Source: Diphasiastrum complanatum
Taxonomy: Eukaryota > Streptophyta > Lycopodiopsida > Lycopodiales > Lycopodiaceae
Reading direction: 5' to 3'
NCBI GenBank assembly: GCA_029204225.1
Contig: CM055097.1
Coordinates: 6,465,676-6,529,675, forward strand
DNA length: 64,000 nucleotides
Both the position numbers and the translations under genes were made by a program. Below the pieces are notes generated by a model. That model was not told the DNA's origin. It saw only the letters and a list, made by a program, of their open reading frames with translations, and did no database searches. Below are positions 1 to 12,988 of the stretch, piece by piece. How positions within the stretch are numbered: the stretch's first letter is position 1; every line of letters begins with the position of its first letter.

Positions 1-575
1 TGAAAATCAGAGTTTTTCAGTCCTTTTTTTCCCTTACTTATAGATCCAAAGATAGCAGTGTTATAGCTTGATGGAAAACATTTGATCTATACTTTTCATA
101 AAAATTGAAATCAAATCAATCTGATGTGTCTACCAAAAGTTATAAGCTCTTAAAGAGGATAGGGATAGGTTTAAAATTTGAGTGACAACATTTTGATTTG
201 ATTCAATTATACTTTGTTCTGAATCCATTGTTTTGAGCATCCAACACAAGAAACTGTAGATCAAGACTGAGTTTGAAGTATTTAAACACTATTTGAGCCT
301 TCTGAGTGTCAATAGTGTTTTCTTTTGAAGCATTTCACACGTGCCAAAAGTAGAATTCAAACCAGCCAAAGTGTCTCAAACCACTTTTTGTGTCTGATCT
401 AGAAAACTTGTCTTGTGGTATATTTGAGATTCATCTCAAATATAGTTGCAAGTGTTTCACATAGGAAGGTAGTTCAACCTTGAAAATACCTATAGTGAAG
501 AGAGCAGCAACTCTAAGTCTGATAGGAACAAGCTCAAACCTATCTCAATCCAATAACTAAGAAGTCTTCATTATA
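1..575 (+). other. untranslated leader (possibly including 5' LTR) of copia A
   Basis: Non-coding, AT-rich, directly upstream of the gag start. It is recognisably related to the region before the gag of copia C (55,280-55,917), for example the stretch near 140-165 against about 55,490-55,520. It holds a TTCACACGTG box at 334-343, a motif that recurs in this group of elements. No splice or PBS signal seen. Confidence 0.5.
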
Positions 576-941
576 ATGGCATCTCAGGGAGGATATCTTC
601 TAGAAGCTAGTGAAAGACTTAACACTTCTAATTACTCAATTTGGAAGTTAAGAATGGACTCTGTTTTGATTCTCCAGAATGTTATGGATATTGTGCTTGG
701 TGTTGAGGAGGAGCCTCAAGCACAAGTTGAAATTCCTAAATATAAGAAGAGAGCTAGAATGGCTCTACATTTCATTAAGATGAATGTATCTAATGAAATT
801 TTGAGAGAGATAGGATCTTGCACTACAGCCAAAGAAGCTTGGGATGCACTAAAGCTTGGGATGCCAAAGATTGAGATCAAGATGGTGAAGAGGATGAAAC
901 ATCTCATCCCTCTAACTCAAAAACCAAGAAGAAGAAAGTGA
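576..941 (+). pseudogene. gag: copia A gag, N-terminal part, internally deleted
   Basis: The reading starts MASQGGYLLEASERL and continues with the typical copia gag core (SNYSIWKLRM, then a VMDIVLGVEEEPQ-type stretch and an MNVSNEILREIG-type stretch), which packages element RNA into virus-like particles. Around position 852 the frame jumps from the KEAWDALK block straight to lysine-rich sequence just before the zinc knuckle. Compared with copia C (55,918 onward), well over a hundred codons of gag are missing. The frame then ends at 941, while the zinc knuckle continues in another frame. The deletion plus frameshift make the product non-functional. Confidence 0.85.
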
Positions 942-1663
942 AGTGCTTCTTCTGTGGCAAAAAGGGGCACTATGCCTCTAATTGCTTTAAGAAGAAAAAC
1001 CAACTCAAGCAAGCTAATCTCTCCAAAGAGATTGAAGAAGATTTTGTTGCAAGTAATGGAGAAGGATCACTTATGGTGTCCAGTTTTTCTTCATCACCTT
1101 TCAAGAAAGATGGAGCTTGGTACATAGACAGTGGAGCCTCTTCACATATGTGCTGTTCAAAGGAGTCATTTGACTCAATCTTACCTTTCAAAGGACTCAA
1201 GAGATCTATTTACACAGCTAATGATTATGAGTGTCGAATAGAAGGAATTGGCAACATTCCATTGAAACTTGCTTCTTCAAAAGTTCTTGCACTTTCTAAT
1301 GTTCTTTTCATTTCAAAACTTACAATGAACTTAATTAGTGTGGGAAAGTTGCTTGATAATGGTTGTGATGTAAAGTTCAACTCCAATACTTGTTTTATCA
1401 AGAGAAAAGATGAGATCCTTGTTGATGGAACTAGATGTGGTGGAATTTTTAAGTTGAATTCTTATGAGAATGCAAACCTTTGTGAAGTTGCTTTGTTATC
1501 TAAGGAGGAGCTATGGCATAGAAGGTTGGGACATCCTAACTTTACATCTATGTCTTCTATGGTTATGAAGGAGAAGGCTTTTGGTCTTCCAAAATCTCTT
1601 TCTAAAGATTTCAACCCTTGTGAGGCTTGTGCCATGGCAAAGTCACATAGAAAGCCATATTAG
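942..1663 (+). pseudogene. pol: copia A zinc knuckle, aspartic protease and pre-integrase region
   Basis: The frame opens with a CCHC zinc knuckle (CFFCGKKGHYASNC, about 944-985), which binds RNA in the mature particle. About 55 codons on comes the protease active site WYIDSGASSHMC (near 1,118-1,155) with the catalytic Asp intact. Near 1,511 the pre-integrase motif LWHRRLGHP begins, followed by CEACAMAKSHRKPY, the HHCC-type zinc region that starts integrase. A TAG at 1,661-1,663 ends the frame where related copies read on. This is the best preserved protease in the window. Confidence 0.85.
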
Positions 1664-2167
1664 AAGTCTTTTATAAAGACTACTTATCCATTGGAACTCA
1701 TACATTCATATGTACATTTTTTCTCTTCTAAAAGTATTGGTGGTGCAGCATGTTTTGTCACCTTTATTGATGACTTTACTAAATACCTTGGTTGTATCTA
1801 CTTTCTTCAAAGGCTATGGTTTTTTATCACTTCCTTATCTTCAAAGCTTATGTAGAAAAGTAGTTTTCTTGCAAAGTTAAAGCTTTAAGATGCGATGGAG
1901 GAGGTGAATATATCTCCAACAAGTTTCATAATTATTGTGAAGGTGAAGGAATAAAGAGAGAATTTTCTTGTGCCTATTCTCCATACCAAAATGGAGTAGC
2001 TGAGAGGAAAAACAGATCTTTATGTGAATATGCTAAAGCAATTCGTGTAGCAGCTTCTTTGCCTATTGAATATTGGGGTGAAGCTATAAATTGTGCAAAC
2101 TATTTGTGCAATAGATTACCTCACAATGCTCTTGCCAGAAAAACACCTTTTGAAGTCTTGTTTCAGA
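1664..2167 (+). pseudogene. pol: copia A integrase core, several frameshifts
   Basis: Translated fragments in shifting frames match the DDE integrase core: LELIHSYVHF near 1,690, FVTFIDDFTK near 1,755, then a broken stretch, then PYQNGVAERKN near 1,980-2,015. The first catalytic Asp region reads HSYVH instead of HSDVH as in copia C, so that residue is lost. Stops and frame changes near 1,850-1,960 split the core. A further frameshift in the A-run around 2,166 joins the later frame. The enzyme cannot be active. Confidence 0.75.
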
Positions 2168-3541
2168 AAAAAACCTAAGGTAGATCACCTTAGAGTTTTT
2201 GGTTGTACTTGCTTTGTTAATATGCCCTTGGAAACAAGGAAAAGAGATTATTCTAAATCTGTTAAAGGGATCATGGTTGGATATGCATCCAACAAGATAG
2301 CTTATAGGATCTATGTTCCCTCTACCTCAACTACAATTGAGAGTAGAGATGTGATATTCCATGAAGAACAAAAATACATTCTTGAGAAGGCCGAGTTTAA
2401 AGATTCTCACAAAGATACTCCAATCATCACCCTTGAAGATCATCATGGAGAGATGGGTCCAAGATTTGAGGAGGAGTCACCTCGAATTTTTTCACCAAGG
2501 AGATCTCAAAGAGAAAAATCCGAGCCTAGAAGGCTTGCCTATGAAGATAGAGAGAAACAAGTGGAAATCATCTCCACTAATTATGCCTATTTTATTTCTC
2601 ATGAGGAGCCGAAGGATGTATATGATGCTATCAACTCAAAGGAATGGTACCTTGCCATGAAGGAAGAATATGATGCTTTGATGGCCAATAATACATGGGA
2701 GCTTGTGGATCTTCCATCCAATAAGCATACCATTGGTTGCAAATGGGTTTTTCGAGTCAAGTATAATCAAGATGGCACAATCAACAAGTACAAGGCTAGG
2801 CTTTGTGCTAAAGGATTTGCTCAAGTATATGGACTTGATTATGAGGAGACCTTTGCCCAAGTTGCAAAGATGGTGTCAATTAGAATCATAATTTTTCTTG
2901 CTTGTTTTTTCAATTGGCAAATTCTTCAACTAGATGTTTCTAATGCATTTCTAAATGGCTATCTAGAAGAAGAGATCTATATGGATCAACCTATTGGGTT
3001 CATCCATAATGAGGGAAAAGTTTGCTTGCTCTTCAAAAGTTTATATGGATTAAAGCAAGCTCCAAGGTCATGGTATTATCGACTTAACACCTTTCTTGAG
3101 TCACTAGGATTTAATCTTAGTAACTATGATCCTTCCTTATATGTCAAGTTTTTTGATAAAGATATTGTCATCCTTCTTATTTATGTTGATGATATTATTC
3201 TGACAGGAAGTTGTATCAAGTTAGTTGAGGATACCAAGATTGCAATTGGAAAAGAAATCAAGATGCAAGATCTTGGAAAAATTCACTATATTCTAGGATT
3301 AGAGATTGACTTTCTTAAAGATAAAGCTTCTACATGTCAATCTAAGTATGCTCTTTCAATGTTAAAAAAGTTCAATATGTTGAATTGTAAGAGTATAGAA
3401 ACACCTATGGAGCAAAATGTAAAGGACTCTAACAAAGGTGATGAAAGATCCTTTGAGGACATCATACTTTTTAGAAGTCTTATAGGATCCTTAATTTGGC
3501 TCACAATAACTAGACCTGACATAAGCTTTAGTGTTCATTAG
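2168..3541 (+). pseudogene. pol: copia A integrase C-terminus and reverse transcriptase
   Basis: The open frame runs from KPKVDHLRVFGC (the conserved end of copia integrase) through a charged linker into the RT. RT blocks are clear: GCKWVFRVKYNQDGTINKYK, the QLDVSNAFLNGYLEEEIYM block, SLYGLKQAPRSWY, and the catalytic box YVDDIILTG at about 3,180-3,206 with both Asp present. The frame continues to SIETPMEQN and TRPDISFSVH, where a TAG at 3,539-3,541 interrupts it. RT copies element RNA into DNA. The palm domain itself looks uninterrupted, so this is the best kept RT in the window. Confidence 0.85.
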
Positions 3542-4147
3542 TTGAGCCAGGCTATGCAAAATCCTTCAGTTTATCATTGGAAAAAGGCCAAGAGAGTGCT
3601 TAGATATATATCTTCAACTTTTGATTTTTGTTTATTGTATAAAAGTGAAGATCTTTTTATTATTGGTTATTCTGACTCGGATTTTGCAAGTGATAGAGCA
3701 GATCGAACATCTACAAGTGCTTATGTCATATATCTTGGAGGAAACTTGATATCTTGGCTTTCCAAAAAGCAAGATATTGTATCACTCTCATCACGTGAAG
3801 CTGAGTACAAGGCGCTCACTACAACAACAAAGGAAATGCTTTGGATCAAGAGGTTACTAGTGGAGCTAAAGATAATTATGGAAGAAAATATACCTATGAT
3901 CATGTGTGACAACATTTCAGCTCAAGCCCTTGCCAACAACCCAATATTCCATGCAAGGAGCAAGCATATCAAAGTTGCACATCACTTCGTGAGAGAGAAG
4001 CTCATTGGAGGTGAAATCAAATTGGAGCCCATCGACACATCATCTTGCATTGCAGATATACTCACCAAACCTTTGAGCAAAAGTTCCTTCAACAAGCATA
4101 GAGCCAACCTTGGAGTTCTACCAAGATCCATGTTCAAATCAATATAG
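3542..4147 (+). pseudogene. pol: copia A RNase H domain
   Basis: The same frame continues directly after the TAG at 3,539, so a single codon separates RT from RNase H. Recognisable blocks are HWKKAKRVLRYISST, GYSDSDFASDRADR, SWLSKKQDIVSLSSREAEYK, CDNISAQALANNPIFHARSK and HIKVAHHFVREKL, ending ADILTKPLSK near 4,080. This domain degrades the RNA strand during reverse transcription. No other break is seen up to the natural stop at 4,145-4,147. Confidence 0.85.
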
Positions 4148-4150
4148 ATC

Positions 4151-4162
4151 ATTTTTTAGGAG
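4151..4162 (+). other. polypurine tract of copia A
   Basis: A short T-run followed by AGGAG lies immediately before the LTR start TGTTAAAATTG. Position and composition suit second-strand priming. The polypurine tract of element Z ends in the same AGGAG. Confidence 0.6.
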
Positions 4163-4945
4163 TGTTAAAATTGAAAAACAATCCATATTGATTTCTTGGC
4201 TTGCTACAAATGCTGTACCATGCAAGTATGTATCTTATTAATGCAAAATGCCAAGTTTGGCCTACATAGAACTCGAACTACATGGTTATGTATTATCTAG
4301 TTTGATAAATACAACTTGCATATAGTTTGTAGACATAGAATTAGCATGATTATGCTTGTAGAAACTCGTGGCAACTTGCATGCATTAATTGTAAGTGATC
4401 CATAGTGACATGCAAGGCATGCACAAAGTTTAATGGACACATGCATGATGATTTAAACATTTCTAGTTAGATCTAATACACTTGTAAAAAGTTGGTAAAA
4501 TTTCATGCATAACAAGTGACAAATGTCACATAGACTCTAGATGTCATTTTGGAGTGGATAGATATGGTTCTACCTTGAGCTACCTCAAACTCCATAAATT
4601 TGTGTAGCTCTCCACACAATCAATGATGAAGAACCAAAGTTTTGAAGCTATCTCATGCCATTTTGGATCTAAACAAATATTGTTTGTTATCTCTTGCTCT
4701 CTCTCTCTCTAACTCGTGTTGAGGCTAATGCTCATACATTGAAATCTTGTATTTTTATTCATTCTTTGATTCATTGCTATTATATTCTGTTGATTAGCAT
4801 GCTAGATTGTGGATTAGCCATTTCTTTTGAACTAGATTTTGTTGGTCAATCTAGAATCAGGTTATAGTGCCAATCACAAAGCTTAATTAAGATCAGTCAC
4901 TCTTGTGGACATTCCCCACACGTGTCAATTCTGGAAATTTTGTCA
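4163..4945 (+). repeat. 3' LTR of copia A (right end uncertain)
   Basis: It begins TGTTAAAATTG directly after the polypurine tract, the same terminus as the element Z LTR. It contains CACACGTGT at 4,917-4,925. The end was placed at a TCA before GGTAAG because no second LTR or target duplication is visible for comparison. Confidence 0.55.
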
Positions 4946-6503
<1,558 letters not shown>

Positions 6504-6515
6504 TGGTATCAGAGC
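6504..6515 (+). other. primer-binding site (initiator Met tRNA type) of copia B
   Basis: TGGTATCAGAGC, the standard copia PBS complementary to the 3' end of initiator Met tRNA, immediately after the CCAACA end of the LTR. Confidence 0.9.
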
Positions 6516-6691
6516 ATTGATTCTTCTTCAAGACCTAATACTATATCAGAGCTTAAGCTCTTATACTTGATATCTTTCATGATATCAAATTATTCTTTAG
6601 TTCGAATCAATTTGTTTCAGTATCAGAGAATTGATTTTCAATTGTAGCACATCACGGTATCTCTTTTAACGTCGTCAGTCTAAAGTTCCAG

Positions 6692-8011
6692 ATGGATTCT
6701 CAAAGTAAAGTCGGTCTTATTGCAGACAAGCTGAATGGATCCAATTATCATTTATGAAAATTTAAGATGAAGACCTTGCTAATCGCCAACGAGTTGTGGG
6801 ATGTTGTTACAGGTATTGAAGTGAAACCTGAAGACGACACAGAAGACTCAAAGTGAAAATCGAAGGATGGTAAAGCTTTTGCGCTGATTATCCTCAATAT
6901 ATCAGATATTCAAATTGGCCACATAGTTGAAGCTAAAACTTCGAAAGAAGTTTGGGACATCCTGAGCTCACTATATGATGTGAGAGATGTAACTACTAAG
7001 TTACATATTCGAAAGAAATTCTTCACACTCAAGACGTCGAATAATTATTCTTTTCAGAATCATATTAACCAGTTTAAGAATCTCTTGCAACAGATGGCCG
7101 CTGTCGGATCAGTCATAGACGATCAAGACGCAATCATGACATTTTTTTCAAGCCTGCCCTCTACATATGAGAATTGGGTGATGATCATCACGACACACTC
7201 AGATTTGACTCTTACCAGAGTTATCACTATGTTGTTGCAAGAAGATAATCGAAGAAGTCAAGACACTTCATCTACCTCTTCGTCGCATGCTCTATATATC
7301 AACAAGGGCTCAAAACGACAGAAGCAGAAAAGCTCCAAGTAGTCTACATCGAATCAGAAAAAGAATCAAAGTCAAGAACAATCATCAAATCCACATTCAT
7401 CAAAGAAGAAGATGTTTTACAGGTATTGCAAATGTAATAACCATGAGATCTAGGATTGCCGAATTCTCAAAGCGAAGAATGCAGCCAAGCAACTTGATCA
7501 ACAAGCAAATACAGTTACAGCATCTCCTAAAGTCAAAATAGACGAAGGCGCTTTTATGGTCAAAGACAAATACGCGAATTTGGATGATTCGTGGTTTTTG
7601 GATTCTGGGGCTACTCAACATATGACCAATCATCATGAGATTTTTCAATCCTATATGCCTTACAACACAAAGAAGTATGTTCATCTTGGTGATGATAGTA
7701 CTCACACTATCAAAGGTGAAGGTACTGTAAGATTAAGATTCCAGCATGATCAATTCAAACTACTGTCAAAAGTCTTGTATGTTCCTAAACTCTGTACAAA
7801 TCTATTATCGGTAAGTAGAATTATAGATTTAAGTTATAAGGTGGAGTTTGAGTGTGAACAATGCAGAATTATTGATAGGAGTAATAAGATCCTTGCACTC
7901 GGCAAAAGGCATGGATACTTATATAGATTGGCACATTGCTATTCTGATTCTAGTCAAGTCTCGAAACTTCTATTCTTGTCAATAAAGCATTACTATGGCA
8001 TCTTCGCTTAG
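6692..8011 (+). pseudogene. gag: copia B gag and aspartic protease, one frame with stops
   Basis: From ATG 6,692 a single frame runs to 8,011 and is broken only by stop codons: TGA at about 6,758 and 6,854 and TAG at 7,340 and 7,451, mostly where Trp or Gln is expected. It contains the gag start with the KLNGSNYH-type core, blocks shared with copia D (such as IMTFFSSLPSTYENW), a CCHC knuckle near 7,420-7,460 with its Trp-like position lost to TAG, and the protease site WFLDSGATQHM near 7,592-7,625 with the catalytic Asp present. The lack of frameshifts suggests decay mainly by point mutation. Confidence 0.8.
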
Positions 8012-8993
8012 GACACTTGTCCAGACAATCCCTAGTACTTGATCTCGACTATCCTTCTGGTAAAGTCGATCTCCTTGTCTACCATAGCTACATACTTGGA
8101 AAGCAAACTAGGATTCCTTTTAGATTGAGTCATAGGCATGCAGCAAAAGGTCTATTAGATGTTGTTCATACAGATATATGTGGACCTATGCAAACTCCTT
8201 CATTGCTAGATGTAAAGTATTTCATTACCTTTATAAATTCTCTAGAAGAACAGTTGTTTACTTCATTAAATAGAAATCATAAGTTTTTATCAAGTTCAGA
8301 CAATTCAAAGAGCATGCAGAAAATCAAACTGGCAAACGAATCAAAGCACTGAGGTTAGATAACGTGGGAGAATACATCTCCACTGAATTCAAGGAGTACT
8401 TCCTTAACAATGGCATTGAATAACAATACATTACCTCCAATTCACTTGTCAAATGGTCTTGTTGAGAGAAAGAACAAAACCTTAGTTGAATCGGCAAAGT
8501 GCATGTTATCACATGCGACACTTCCGAAGTCCTTCTAGGCCGAAGCTATTCCAACAGCAACCTATATTCAGAACAAATATCCTACTAAAGGTCTCTTAGA
8601 AAAAACACCATTCAAAGGTTGGATAGGTACCAAACCTTTTCTATCAAACTTACGAGTTTTTGGATGTACTGCTTATGCGCAGATTCCTCATTATCTCAGG
8701 AAGAAGTTCGATCTCCAAAGTATCAAATGTATTTTCATCAGCTACACTACTTAAAATCAAGCCTATAAGTTGTTTGATCCCATTGAGTCAAAGATATTCA
8801 CTAGCCGAAATGTCATCTTCATCGAAAATCAGTTTATCGACCTCAAAGGAAAAGGCAATGCCCGTGTAGCTGACCTGTTAGATTCTCTTGACATATTGAA
8901 CTTTCCAGTTCCTCGGTCGACTATTCTCATTGAAGGTCCAAGCTCTTCTACTCTTGATGAGCAACATGTTTGAAGAGAATCTGATAGCAATGA
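8012..8993 (+). pseudogene. pol: copia B integrase, fragmented
   Basis: Frames after the stop at 8,009 include HTDICGPMQTPS (first catalytic Asp) near 8,168-8,205, NGLVERKNKTLVESAKCM near 8,455-8,505 with the catalytic Glu, and LRVFGCTAYAQIPHYLRK near 8,650, the end of copia integrase. A TAG near 8,537 replaces an expected Trp. The stretch between the first and last catalytic residues is badly eroded. No RT follows, so the copy is truncated at about 8,990. Confidence 0.75.
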
Positions 8994-9640
8994 AATGCTT
9001 TGATACTACTGATAGGAATTTCGGAAACATCAAATGCTCTAATAGAGCACTCATGGAAAATCTCGGGGATGAAGGCCAGATAGAACCGACTTGGTAGGAG
9101 TAGCTACTACTACTAACTGTGGTCTAATTCTCTTCCAAGCCCCAAATCGCTTCTGATGATCTGTTGTAAAATTAAACTTGTAAAAAACAGATAATGTTGA
9201 GTAAAACAACAACGGAAAGATATCTACTGTCAGCATGCATTCAAACATTACAGATCATACACATTACAGAATAGAGTATTGGAAAAATTGCTTCTATTAT
9301 CAAAACTGAATATACAATGTTTTCTTGAGCACTGTCTGTTTTCCAGATTAGTGCATTGGTGCAAGAGAAATATTCTCTCTCACGAATAATGTGACTAGCT
9401 ACTGTTGATTGCTATATCAAACTCTTATAGTTTTGTCTGTATCTGTATCTGTGACTGTATCAGTCTGTATTTGTGATCTCCTTCTTATATGATCAATCCA
9501 GGGAACTGCTTAGCTTTAAAAGATCTAATAAAAGAAATGCATTAGGCTTAATCAAAACTGATTCTAGTTTTCCATGGCTGTTTTCTGAGCATTAGCCGCC
9601 TTCTGTCCATTGCACAGTGCCTTCACACTACAGACCTTTG
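8994..9640. other. unassigned, probably retrotransposon-derived
   Basis: No coding pattern. The text near 9,000-9,012 reads like a very degraded minus-strand PBS, but the match is too weak to call. Short ORFs in this interval have no recognisable domain. Confidence 0.4.
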
Positions 9641-10110
9641 CATTTTGCCAAAAGGACACTTTTGTGATTTTAAGGGGCAGTATCGCATTTTTAAGAGGTG
9701 TCACTTTTTCAAGGGCACTGTCACTTTTTTTGGAAAGGCAAAAAATGCAACAGTTGGCCAAAAACTTTTCTAAGACATTTGGAGACAGTGCTGCTTTTTT
9801 TCGAAATGTGAAATATGCGACAATGTCATATTTTCTCGAAGGACGAAAAGGTGAAAAATCTGACAGTATGCCTAAAAGGTTTTCTAAGACATTTTCAAGG
9901 CAGTGTCACATTTTTAAGGGTAGTATCACTTTTTTTCGAAAAGCGGAAAATGCGACAGTGTTGTTTTTTCAAGAAAAGCAAAAAATTTGACAGTAGGCCA
10001 GAAAACATTTCTAAGACATTTAAAGACAGTGTCGTCTTTTTTGCAAAAATGCCATAGTGTCACGAGATTTGGCCAGAATCATTTTCTAAGTGTTTTGGAC
10101 CTAGTGATGC
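9641..10110. repeat. degenerate tandem repeat, unit about 115-125 bp
   Basis: A unit with the core TTCTAAGACATTT recurs at about 9,768, 9,882 and 10,009, with a diverged one at 10,084. Each is followed by a GACAGTG-like segment and a CACTTTTTT-like segment. About four diverged copies. The ORFs here are just translations of the repeat. Confidence 0.7.
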
Positions 10111-10261
10111 ATTTTCCTCATGATCCAAAAATACGCGCGACGAAATAGTTCAAAAATGCAAACTATGCAAAACATAGTTCAAAATGCACAGTCGCGAACA
10201 ACAACAAAGAATTAATTAAGAAAAATACTAAGGCTTTGATAGATAGAAACTCTTAGTTTCT

Positions 10262-10680
10262 TTAGCTCCCTCTCGAAGTTGGTATTTTTCTGATTGCTAA
10301 GCTTGTACGCTGCTTTTCAAAAATTGTCTTGTCAAAAAGCTTTGTGAAGATATCAGTCACCATCCGTTTCATTAGAACAAACTTGGTCTTCAGCTTGTCT
10401 TTCTCAACCAGATATCTAATAGCAATGTGTTTCATCTTGGAATAGAACACTGGATCCTTTGTCAGATGAATGGCGGATGTGTTATCCATGAACAGTAGCA
10501 ACGGCTCATTGGAGTTCTCTCCTAGTCCATCAAGAAACTGTTTGAGCCATGTAAGCTCGTTCGCCATCTTGGTTGCTGTACCATACTCTGTTTCGTAGGT
10601 TGCGCAGTTATGGTCTGCTTCTTGCTTATCCATATTACAGCTGCACCAGCTGCTATTGTGCATCCTCCTGAGATGCTCTT
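10262..10680 (-). pseudogene. pol: copia RNase H fragment
   Basis: On the minus strand the translation gives a copia RNase H C-terminus: ISKKQ near 10,630, then ETEYGTATKMANELTWLKQF, MDNTSAIHLTKDPVFYSKMK and HIAIRYLVEKDKL, followed by VTDIFTKLFDK. The first part is in a different frame from the rest. No RT lies upstream on this strand. This is a single-domain relic of another copia copy. Confidence 0.8.
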
Positions 10681-10689
10681 GCAGTCATC

Positions 10690-11115
10690 TTTCAAGTTCG
10701 AAAAAATTTCTAACATCTTCTTCCAATTTTTCGAGAAATTTTCTAGTATCTTTCTCCAATTTTTCAAAAAATTTTCTACTATATCTTTCTCCCATTTTTT
10801 GAGAAATTTTCTACTATATGCTTATTTTCGAGAATATTTTGAGACATTTTCTAACATCTTACTAAAAATCGTTTTCGAAAATTTTTCACGAATTTTTTCT
10901 ATCATCTTTTCTAGAATCTTTTCAAGATATTTTTCGAGATTCTTTTTTAGAATCTTCTAGAATCTTTCTAGACTCATTCTAGAATTTTAGAGAAATTCTT
11001 TTGAAATCTTTTTTAGCATCTTTCAAGCATCTTTCTAGAGTCTTTCTAGACTCATTCTAGAATCTTAGAGAAAATTTTTTGAAATCTTTTTTAGAATCTT
11101 TCAAGAATCTTATAT
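10690..11115. repeat. degenerate short-unit repeat rich in TTTCTAGAATC-like motifs
   Basis: About 20-25-nt units alternate TTTCTA, TTTTTCGAGAAATT and TCTAGAATC. Examples are the near-duplicates at about 10,930-10,985 and 11,035-11,100. A short related tract in the opposite sense lies at 5,090-5,165. Confidence 0.6.
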
Positions 11116-12988
11116 GCATTGTCAAATCATGGTTAGCAAGGTTAACTAGAGTTAATTCGTGGCGCCAAATAGATCAATGTTTCAAATATACGCCAACACA
11201 TATTTTTAGATTCATGGCTTTTTGTCTACGCATATTTTCAGATTCATAGTTTAGTATTTCAGATTTTTGCATGCACATTACGAATGGCGACATCAAGAAA
11301 GTCGTGCTCCTCAATCGACTCTGTGTTTCTATTCAATGATAAAAATGATAATGGATTATGGGTGCCAAAAAAATATTCAAAAAACTCTTGGGTTTAGATG
11401 CATTCATCATCAAGATGAGCATTTTGAAAAAGCAAAAGGTCAAAACTATCATTTTGATCTTATTGGAAGGCCAGAATTTTGGATTTCTGAACATCATCAA
11501 GAGGAAAATCTATTTCTGAAATTCTAGTCCAACATGTATATATGCATTCAAAAAAAAATGTGCAAGGATTCCACCATCAGGATCACAAAAAAAACAGCTG
11601 TGAGTATTAATATTTTTTATACTTAGATTTTTGTCATTCATAAATATCTAATAGTAAATTTGCCAATCTGATCATTATTTTCTTGCAGATTTATATCCAT
11701 CCAACATAAATAAATGAGAGCCCGGTGGATCTGTGGCAAGTGTGTTAGATGTTATTCACACTGATATTGGACAGTTGCAATATCGAGGTAGAACTGCAAA
11801 AGATCTAGCTGATAGTGAGATCTTTTTTTATGAATCAATATACATTGCTGATACAAAGGAAATTTTGGACAAATAGTCCCAATTCCATTACCTAGTTTTG
11901 AAAGTGATGAATTGCACCAGATGCTATAGTTTCAAAATCATTTCGTTGCAAGATATATAATGATGTAAAAAATTTATTAAAAATAAACACGGGATCAATA
12001 ACAGTCAGATTGAGTTGGTTTATTTTCTTGAATATATTTGTGGATTTCTTTTCAAGTGTCAATGTACACAAAACCCCAACGATGTTTGTATGTAGAAATT
12101 TATCAGATAGTTTATTATTCGAACTTCTGGATGAAGGTTGGGACAAAAGATCAGATGGAAAAATAGAATTCAGAATTAAAATGTCTTCTATGTGCTTCCG
12201 TTATCAAAGATAACAAATGTTGAGCTTATGTTTTCATTATCAAAGATAAAAAATAAATAAAGGTAATGGGTGCCACTCGGTCAAGACTTGGAAGCCAGTG
12301 GACATTCAAAATGAAAAAATATTAAAATTTTATACAATGAAGTCGTTTTGACATGTGTTGAGGTGGAAGAAGATTGGAGTCTAAATTACATCAGGCGGAA
12401 ACTATTGCTCCTACAAGATGATGTACTTTCAAACTTCAGATTCATTTTTAATGATAAACTTGTAAGTAACTGTAACCACTTGATTCTTTATGAATAGTTT
12501 CAATCAAAACTTTCTAATACAAACTCTATACTAATTGTAACTCACTTTGTATTAGTTTTATGCAGGTACATAAAAGACGTGACCTCAAGATCAAATGCAG
12601 AGATATTGACGAAACAATCCAACTTATAAAAGAACACTGAAATTCACTATCAACAAATACATGCCAATCATCATGTCTTTAAAAAATATAAAAAATTGCA
12701 TTCCAATATTACACTATGGACACAACCTTATTGTAAGAATTTATATTGATATCAATAAAAACCTCATAAACGGGTTGTTTACATGTAAAATGATTGTATT
12801 TTTTTTTTATGTATCTCTATATACAAATGGATCCCTATTCAATAATTTTTTTCTATATTTTCAGTATCAGTATTAGGAACTGATAAAGGAACAATTCTAT
12901 CTTCTATAATCTTGTCTTCCTTTGTTTCAGGAAGGACTTCTATGTCTCTTTGCTATAATATCGCCTTCCTCTGTATTGGGAAGGGCTT
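11116..12988. other. unassigned; possible left part of the 12.9-20 kb gene group
   Basis: No domain recognised. ORFs at 11,267-11,527 and 12,010-12,213 are short and have no coding pattern I trust. A two-copy repeat of about 57 nt lies just left of the Ulp1-like stop codon (near 12,910-12,990), built on CTTCCT...GGAAGG...CTTCTAT. Confidence 0.35.

Larger units (their letters stand above)
1..4945 (+). mobile_element. Ty1/copia retrotransposon A, decayed, 5' end outside the window
   Basis: The domains read in copia order: gag start, CCHC zinc knuckle, aspartic protease, pre-integrase zinc region, integrase core, reverse transcriptase, RNase H, polypurine tract, 3' LTR. Every coding block carries a stop, frameshift or deletion, so the copy cannot make its own polyprotein. 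No primer-binding site is visible upstream of gag; the window opens inside the leader or the 5' LTR. The 3' LTR start is clear, while its right end near 4,945 is a guess. The 3' LTR start, the polypurine tract and the first gag residues match element Z. Confidence 0.85.

Noticed and set aside
9000-9012. Minus-strand PBS-like text near 9,005
   Set aside because: Too many mismatches, and the element it would serve is not present on the left.
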